A stretch of 64,000 bases of DNA. Origin: Dryas octopetala. Taxonomy: Eukaryota > Streptophyta > Magnoliopsida > Rosales > Rosaceae. Position numbers and translations under genes: made by a program. The notes under the pieces were generated by a model. The model did not search any database. It was given only the letters and a program-made list of their open reading frames with translations, and was not told the DNA's origin. Where the stretch lies: the NCBI GenBank assembly GCA_963921425.1, contig OY992833.1:2296501-2360500 (forward strand), given 5' to 3'. How positions within the stretch are numbered: the first letter of the stretch is position 1; each line of letters opens with the position of its first letter. Shown here piece after piece: positions 57,171 to 64,000 of this stretch.

Positions 57171-58614
57171 TGCACGCAGAGCAGCCCCCAAAGGGCGAAG
57201 CATCCCGACACACGGCCCAAAGCCTATATGTGTGCCGTGATGGGTCCCAAAGACCTATGTATCTGATAATCTGGAGGGTATTGTAAATGGTGGTTTGAAA
57301 ACATTTTTCCATAAACCAAATAGTAGATCCTCTTTCCACTGACAATAAATATCATAGTTCTTTTCCGAAAGAAACTTTAAATCCATAAACGTAAATTCAT
57401 AGCTCAATTTAAATTCAATAGGCATAAATCTAATCAATTCTTTTCAATCAAAATCCAAAGTAATAAATGAGCCATATTGATTAAGTAGGAAGCTAGAGTT
57501 CTTTCCAAAAAGGTCCATAAATTTAAACAAACCATCAAATAAAATTATGTTTTAAAACTTATATACGAGAGTATTTGAAAACCCGAAATTCAACTCCGTC
57601 CACCAAACCCCACATCAAAATCAAGATTTATCAACAACAGTTAATTCAAAGGAATTTCATAAATACATTTAAAAACCAAGAATTCACCCACATTCATTAT
57701 GTCTCAATCAAAACTCAAATAATCAATAAATAAATTCACAGATTTTATAAAATGCTTCTAAAAACAAATGTCCACTCACATTGAGAATCCTAGCTCATAT
57801 TCTCCGCCGAATCGTTTCGGGCTGCGGTCGTCTCGCCTAAAATGGAGGTGATTGGCGCTAGAAATTGGTCAGAATCCAACGAGACAAAGGCGAGCCAAAC
57901 TGCTGGTTTTCTGGGTTTTCTGTGCGTGCGGCTAGGTTGGCTGGAGGAGGGCCGGGCTGAGCTGATCGGCGTCGGGGGAGGCTCGCCGGAGCCTTAGGTC
58001 GCCGAAAAAGTGACCGGACGTGGCTGGGTGGCTGGCGCAGGTGCGTGCAGGGGTAGGTTGCGGGCTGTGTGTTGTGGCCCTCATCGAAGTGCTGGCTGGT
58101 TGGCGAAGGGGGGCTGGTCTGAGGGGTTGGCGCCAACTCGCCGGTGGTCTTGGGTCGTCGGGTAGATGGCCGGAGCTGGCCACGCTGGTGAGAGAAGGGA
58201 GGGGAGTGGGCTCGGGAAAGAGAAGGAGTAGTGAGAGAGTGCGGGAGTGAGAAATAAAAGGGGAGAGAGAGAAGCTTGTAGAGAATTCTAGAGAGAGAGA
58301 GAGAAATCAGAAAATTTTCTGATTTTGGGTATTTAAAAACCCACTTATATAAATTTACAAAATTGCCCCTCACTTCACATGTCCGTATCTTTCAAACCGT
58401 AACTCGAAATGACGCGTGCTACGTGTCTATGAAATCGTGGAATCGAAACCTATCTGACGGACCCAAAGTCAAAATCAAAAGCCCGTTTATTTTAAAAGTC
58501 AACTTTGGGTCAAGCCCAAATTAAAACAAAAATTTAAATTTAAATTTAAATGAAAACCCTTTTTATTTTCCAAATAAATCTCAAAATTCTTTAAAATACA
58601 AATCAACATTCTTT

Positions 58615-61225
58615 GAAGATGTCACGCCCCGAAACCCGGGAACGTAACAGAGGCACCTATCTTGAGAATACCAGAGACTACAACAACCAATCCCCCGGTG
58701 TTATAATCCCAAATATCCACAAAATAGGTTAAGCCTTTTGGTTTAGTAAAAATGGGTTGGATCAGAGTGCTTGAGTTTGCAGCGGAAAATTTATTCAGAA
58801 ATAATTAATTTAGAATTAAACCAACCCTCGGAGCTACTATTGTTTAGAGTAACTTCAAAGAAACTGTTTATATAGACTCGATAATTCAAAAGTAGACAAC
58901 CCAAGGACTCAGTGTATATACAAGATATGACCAAGGGTATATAAAGATAGTAAAAGGACACCAAGGACCTGCCCAAGGAAAATATACTGACTAAACAGGA
59001 ACACAGGAATTGACAAGCTCGAGACCGCACCACCACCCCTCAATCGAGGCCGTCAAAGTCCACACGCACAGCACCTGAGAGGGAAAAAAAACAACAATGT
59101 AGGGGTGAGCATCACATACGTTCATTGCTCCCCCTCAGGGAACTCCCTGCTAGGTTTGAAAAATAGTTTGAGATAATTTAAAATCAAATGCACAACACAA
59201 ACCAGTTGTCAAGCTTTGTAAAACGAGTAGCATGCTCACACAATTTTCAAAATACAGTTTTCCGGGCCCAAGTTCAGAATCATACCTGTTGACCAGCCGT
59301 TAGGGCTAACTACCCTCTCACAAAAACATAACAAAGTCCTGCAGTCATTTGACTGGGACAGGGTAGCGAAAGTGGCCATTTCATGGTTGTACCGCCTAGA
59401 CTGGCCTCCCAAGAAGGACAATCGACCAGTCCGTCCGTACAACCCCTCATGAGGTTTTGGGGATCGAAACCCAGGGTCTACCGTAAGGGACCTTTCACTC
59501 TCAAGTCAAACACAATAACAATCTCACGAGAATATGCATAACAGTCATCATTCTCATCATCATAAAACCAAGCAGATATGCCAATCAAAAACATGCATCT
59601 TTATCACACAGTATTTATTATATAGTACATGCAGGAAATCCACTAGTCAGAGTATGTTGTCCCCCTACCTAGGGTCCAAAGCTTTTGCTTGTTTTCGAGT
59701 ACAAATCACAATTTGCCACGTCGCAACGATCTCCTTTAGGTAACTGGAGTTCCTAGTTTGACAACAACTGGTGTTAAAAACGGTCTTCACGTAAATCGAT
59801 GACCTTGTCTGTTAAGACCAGGTATAATTCAGAGGTTTGGCACTAGCGTAACTGCTAGGCTTCTCTGAATTCTTAATCCGATATGACCTTGCACCCCGAG
59901 GCAAACAGTCATGTCAGACCGTGTGGTTTCTATATCTATTTTAATTTATTGTCGAGGAGGTTGATCAGATATGAACCTACAACGTGACCAGGTCAGTGCA
60001 TGGGGAAAATGAGGGAGCTCTGGCTCAGTACCCAACGCCTGTATGCTCATGGACTGACCTTAGTCATCACGTTATTTGGTTACCACTGATATGGCCTCAA
60101 TATTTATTAAGTTCATTTGATAACAACAGTTAAACAGCGTTCCGTCTATAACCACAACTTAAATAACAGCAGGTTAAATAAGCTGGGTTGAGGGTATACC
60201 TGTTGAAGACTTCCCACGGGCAGAGTCTCGGTACTACTAGACTTGCTAAGTAACAAGATTAAAATAGCCTAATTAACAAGAGATTAATTTAACAAAATTT
60301 AGCAGAAATTCGACAGGGATCAAGAAATTACCTATGGAGCTCAGAAATGATTTTTTTAAAACTTCACCAAAACATAGCCTTCACACTACTAGAATTGAAG
60401 AGCTCGTCGCCACGATCGCGTAGGCGAAATCGGATCGTCGATCGGAGCTCCAGAACTCAAGATAAACTCAAAACAAGATTGAAGAAGAGAGAGAAAGGAG
60501 GAGAGAGGAGAGAGAAGCTCTCTCTTGGGAAGCGTGCGGCTGAATTGTGAGGAAATCAGCTGGGGGTGCGTTGCTATTTATAGGGAGAGTGAGTGAGTCA
60601 ACTCGGTTGACTCATCCGAGTTGACTGGGTTGACTCAAGTCAACCGTCACAAAATGGGCCAATGAGAAATTGACACGTGGCGAAGGCTTTGACACTTGGC
60701 TGCACATGCAGCCATTAGATCTTGCTGCCATGCATCGTTGGACGCTCCAGATCGTGCCACGTGGCGCGATCTGGTGTTTTTCCTATTTTATTTTCTTTTT
60801 CCTATTTTTCTCAACTTCAAAAATTAATTAAAAATAGCTCGGGACTCGGAAAAATACCCCGAAAAATACTACGGACTCGTATCAACTAGTACTAATTAAC
60901 TATGAGGTCAAATTACCAATTTGCCCTTTAGAAAAATTTCGAAAATTTCAAGCTCCACAAACTAAGAGAAAAAGAAATTTTGGGAAATTCATAAAATAAT
61001 CTCCCGGACTCGGAATAATACGAGACTTGCACCGTTGGGTTTGTGAGTAAAAGTACTACCTTTTAAAGTTCTAACTTGGGTCAAAACCCTAGTCAAAATT
61101 GGTCAAACAATTAAAGCTCAAGGTGGAAAAATTAGATTTTCCGATAAATAAATTCTATAAAACCTTTTTTGAAAATAAGGAAAAATCACAAAATAAATTT
61201 GAAAATTTCCGGGTCTCACAGAAGA
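58615..61225 (-). mobile_element. Solo LTR C (Gypsy-type, 2,601 bp), nested in solo LTR B
   Basis: 58620-61220 runs from TGTCACGCCCCG to GGGTCTCACA. It is flanked by GAAGA at 58615-58619 and 61221-61225. Read on the minus strand it starts TGTGAGACCCGG and ends CGGGGCGTGACA, typical of large Gypsy LTRs. Part of it (about 60783-61075) is collinear with the arms of the inverted-repeat element at 5592-6467. No coding region; open frames in it are short and unsupported. Confidence 0.92.
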
Positions 61226-61296
61226 CCTCTTAAAAAAAATAATTAAATAAAAATTTAAATTTCTAGTGAAAATTTGGATCGGGTCGTTACAACTGC

Positions 61297-61812
61297 CAAG
61301 ATTAGTAGAGATCTCATGGGTAAGAAATTAAGTTGATTAGACTGAGTATAGAAGAATGATAGAGAGTTTGCTTTACTTGTGCATTGCAAGTAGACCAAGT
61401 ATTTCTTATAGTGTTGGAGTCTGTGCGAGATTTCAGTCAGATCCTAAAGAGTCTCATAAAGATGTTGTGAAATAGATTATCCGTTATGGTATCTAGTATT
61501 CTTATGACACTAATGTTGAGCTTGCAGGGTATTCTGATGCAGATTGTGATAACACGAGTGCCATTAATATTGCTAAAAATCATGTTCAACACTCTCGCAC
61601 TAAACACATTAATATTCGTCACCATTACATTCGTGATCTGGTATAGCAAAATGTCTTAACCATTGAATTTGTCGCTTCTGAGCATCAACTTGCAGACTTG
61701 TTTACAAAACCTCTTGACAACCTTGGATTTGAGTCTCTTAGGAAGCAATTGGAATTTGTGCTATTGACTGATGCTTCTCTAATTCCCTTGCCTTTGTTTT
61801 TCATTGTGTGAA
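61297..61812 (+). pseudogene. Copia-2 RNase H remnant
   Basis: Resumes with AKISRDLMGKK and runs on with stops and frameshifts. It reads [20 protein letters not shown], then [42 protein letters not shown] and KPLDNLGFESLRKQLE. In intact copia elements a long stretch separates SDAD from DNTSA; here it is deleted. The C-terminus ends near 61812. Confidence 0.88.
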
Positions 61813-61870
61813 TCATTAGAAATAGAAGCATTGTTGCATTTAATGCATTGTTTTTTCTTTAGTTTTATTT

Positions 61871-62251
61871 TTAAAAAAGGGTTAAATACAAAAATGGTCA
61901 ACAAACTTTACACTGATTCTCAATTTGGTCAATTAACTATAAAAAGTATCAATTTAGTCACGAATTTTCCAAGTTGTACTAAAACAGTACAAACGTTAAC
62001 TTCCATCATAAAATTAACAGAATTGGTCACATGAAAATGTGATGAACGAATTGAAATGCCTCTGAAAATGTGGTCACTTGCTGTGCACATGACCAGTTTT
62101 CATTAAATTTTTCGATGGAAGTTAACGTTTGAACTGCTTTGGTACAACTTGAAAAGTTCGTGGATCAAATTGACATTTTTTATAATTAGTGGACCAAATT
62201 GAGATTCACTGTAAAGTTCATGGATCATTTTTGTATTTAACCCTTAAAAAA
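61871..62251. mobile_element. Inverted-repeat MITE, same family as 5592-6467
   Basis: 61879-62243 (365 bp) starts GGGTTAAATACAAAAATGG and ends with CATTTTTGTATTTAACCC in mirror form. It is flanked by TTAAAAAA at 61871-61878 and 62244-62251. The arms pair throughout (AATTTGGTC, GTTAACTTCCATC/GATGGAAGTTAACG). It lacks the LTR-derived arm section seen at 5592-6467. Inserted between copia-2 RNase H and its 3' LTR. Confidence 0.88.
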
Positions 62252-63036
62252 AATATTCATATCATGCATATTATGCCTTATGTCTTTGTGAGTGCATGAA
62301 TTTCAATTCTTTCATGATAATCAAAGTAATCACTTGTATATTCTTTAGAAGGAACAAATCTTACCTCTTAAGACAAAACTTAATTTATTTTGCCTACACA
62401 TTGCATGGACACTTTCTTCTTATGATCATTTTCATTTGTCTTGTGAGAGCATAGTTCCTCTAAACACATTGTGTAATCTTCAGGTGATTTTATTTTTAGC
62501 ATATTGTGTTTGGTGAACAGTTGAAAAGGGCATAAATCTACTTGACTAGTGTGAAAGCTATCATTGGGGGTATCTGGATTGATATACCTATTCTCTTTGA
62601 AAGTAGCTACCTAGTTTTAGTAAGATGGAATAAAAAAAATAGAAAAAGTCTTGTCTTATAAAAAAAAAAAAAAAAAAAAGAGAATGAGAAGTGTTGTGCA
62701 AAGCCCATTTTATTGTTTAAAGTACATCTCATTCTTGCCTTATTTATCATTTTTTAGCTTGCAACATGTTCTTAGATCATATATTCTAAATAAGTACATG
62801 ATTTGAATTATCGGTTTAAAGTGCTAATGTCATGTGTGCGTACAATCAAGAATCAACGAGAGCTAAGGTATGGTTCTTCGGTGTCTTTAGCTTGTGATTT
62901 CAAAACTTTATCATGTTTGAATTGATCTAAGTGCACACACAAAATGACATTAATATCTCTTATGCATTGCATTTGTTTGAATTCATTTAGTATAGAATTT
63001 ATTTGTTTTCCATAAGGCATGAGTTGAGGGGGAGTA
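62252..63036 (+). other. Copia-2 3' untranslated stretch with polypurine tract
   Basis: AT-rich and non-coding, with an A run at 62660-62678. The polypurine tract GAGTTGAGGGGGAG (63021-63034) directly precedes the LTR start. Confidence 0.65.
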
Positions 63037-64000
63037 TGTGGTGAATTGTTCTTAAACTTTGGTTCAGATGTTTTTTCAAGTCTTACTTCAGGTACATAAA
63101 ATGGTTAAATGGTTATTGGCTGCAATCGGTCAGCCAGGCTTTGATCGATCGACAAAGTGCTTTGGATTAGCTAGTTTGGTTATGTCAGTGACCGATCAGT
63201 CGACCAAAGCGCTTCGTTTATTTGGTTTGCCTCTGTGACCGTGCGACTAGTCGCTCCTGTACATTTGCGTGACTTTCACAAAAGAGATTCTCTTTCTCTC
63301 TCTTCTTCATTCGAACAAATCCCCCCTTTCCTATTCTCTCTTTTTCACTTCCAAAATCATCATTCTCATCTCTTAAAATTTTCAAGTTTAGCTTGAAAAA
63401 GAGCCAAAATCTTTTCATCTATCATTTTTTCAGCACTCATAGTAGATTATCCACCATTTGTTTCTAGTTTTTGGGGTTTTTGTGTGTGATTTTCAGATCT
63501 AGGGCTCCAAAGGTGAGGTTTTTTTTGGGTTTTTTGAAATTTCTTCAATATCTCCAAATTTTTTTGGTTCTTAACATATTTCTAACTTGAGTTACTCTTG
63601 ATGTGTTGCTCTTGGGTGCTTGAATTTTGGGCTTGGATGGTTGTGCTTGCTTGTGGGTATATTATTCCTGCTTTGAATTTCAATTTTTCATCATTTTGGA
63701 TGTAATTTTGGCCTTCAATTTCTTTCTCGTGGCTTGAACTTTGTGTTATTGTGTAATTGTTGGCTTGTCTTGGTTGGGTTGTTGGAATTTTCTATGACTT
63801 TCTTGATGTTCATGATTATTCCTTATTTCTCATGGATTTTGATATTGAATTGTACTCCTTTGAAGTTGGGTTTTCTTAAATGATGTTGGGTATGTCATGC
63901 GTGCTTTGAAAATTTTGAAATTTGTGCATCTTTTGAATATTATGAATTCTATGAATTTTATGCATCATATGGAATTTGCACTGTTGGTGGTTGTTGATGA
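63037..64000 (+). repeat. Copia-2 3' LTR (incomplete at window edge)
   Basis: Starts TGTGGTGAATTG after the polypurine tract and continues to the end of the window without a CA end. It contains repeated CGATC/GACCGATC words (63120-63250) and a TC-rich segment (63285-63345) that may be the transcribed leader. No second copy occurs in the window, so the LTR call rests on position and the tract. Confidence 0.65.

Larger units (their letters stand above)
56280..61296 (-). mobile_element. Solo LTR B (Gypsy-type, about 2.4 kb), split by solo LTR C
   Basis: 56285-61291 is bounded by ACTGC at 56280-56284 and 61292-61296. On the minus strand it starts TGTAACGACCCG and ends GGTCTTGTCA. Removing 58620-61220 and one GAAGA leaves about 2.4 kb. 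It is homologous to solo LTR A in opposite orientation (AATTTGGGCTTGACCCAAA, GGGTCCGT..GATAGGTTTCGA, AGACACGTAGCAC). A minisatellite with a roughly 53-bp unit (CAGGCAATATCCTGGCCATACACAC) lies at about 57045-57165. A leader-like CG/GA-rich stretch is at 57880-58300. No coding region is present. Confidence 0.9.
46085..64000 (+). mobile_element. Copia-2: decayed Ty1/copia element, repeatedly interrupted
   Basis: The plus-strand gag-pol order runs from about 46085 to 61812, followed by a polypurine tract (GAGTTGAGGGGGAG, 63021-63034) and a 3' LTR starting about 63037 (TGTGGTGAATTG) that leaves the window. The 5' LTR and Gag N-terminus are missing. Insertions within it: CACTA-2 (47526-52655), solo LTR A (53967-56015), solo LTR B with C inside (56285-61291) and a MITE (61879-62243). 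Removing these joins the reading in order. Many stops are present. The GGGGGAG tract and domain style suggest a Sirevirus-type copia lineage; that is inference. Confidence 0.85.

Noticed and set aside
57858..58373. 171-codon Ser/Pro/Arg-rich minus-strand frame
   Set aside because: It lies in the leader-like part of solo LTR B, is low complexity, and the frame crosses the equivalent non-coding part of LTR A.

Overview
This window is nuclear DNA from a dicotyledonous plant. The evidence is GT-AG introns, plant-type proteins, Ty1/copia and Gypsy-type LTR remnants, CACTA, hAT, Mutator-like and Tourist-like elements, and long (TC)n/(GA)n microsatellites. A woody rosid such as a Rosaceae species is my guess only; the sequence does not settle it. 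I see no rRNA, no CRISPR array and no prokaryotic organisation.

Three host genes look intact. (1) On the minus strand, 328-5311 holds the first five coding exons (about 603 codons) of a NO VEIN-like protein (NOV); the gene runs off the left edge. (2) On the plus strand, 9705-12808 is a two-exon gene for a 186-residue basic coiled-coil protein with a likely mitochondrial presequence and no name I recognise. (3) On the minus strand, 24834-32737 is a complete 17-coding-exon cytosolic methionyl-tRNA synthetase (804 residues) with the class I signatures and the C-terminal tRNA-binding domain. NOV and MetRS are also near neighbours in Arabidopsis (from memory At4g13750 and At4g13780), so the gene pair looks conserved and the space between has been filled with transposons. 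A dead At4g37920-like gene fragment lies at 45062-45830.

Most of the rest is layered transposon DNA. 5592-6467 is an inverted-repeat element whose arms contain Gypsy LTR sequence. 13165-15024 holds two more inverted-repeat elements, one inserted in or beside the other. 16132-23269 is a 7.1-kb hAT-type element (8-bp target duplication CATTCAAC). Inside it, at 17654-21246, is a second hAT-type element (ATCATTTC), which itself contains two smaller elements with 9-10-bp duplications. 23428-24356 is a Tourist-like element with duplication TTA and a recognisable empty paralogous site at 13375-13480.

The right half is a set of nested retroelements. Copia-1 (34303-44773, minus strand, target duplication AATTT) has one LTR split by a 5.6-kb CACTA transposon (34655-40254). 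This CACTA carries exon fragments of two host genes, a serine hydroxymethyltransferase and a JmjC histone demethylase. Copia-2 (about 46085 to beyond 64000, plus strand, decayed) has been interrupted four times: by a second CACTA (47526-52655) that carries an antisense exon of a MOR1-like microtubule protein, by solo LTR A (53967-56015), by solo LTR B (56285-61291, itself split by solo LTR C at 58620-61220), and by a small inverted-repeat element (61879-62243). Its 3' LTR starts near 63037 and leaves the window.

The most interesting content is therefore not a new gene cluster. It is the readable insertion history, with exact target duplications at most levels, together with the transposons that have taken up pieces of host genes or of other transposons.
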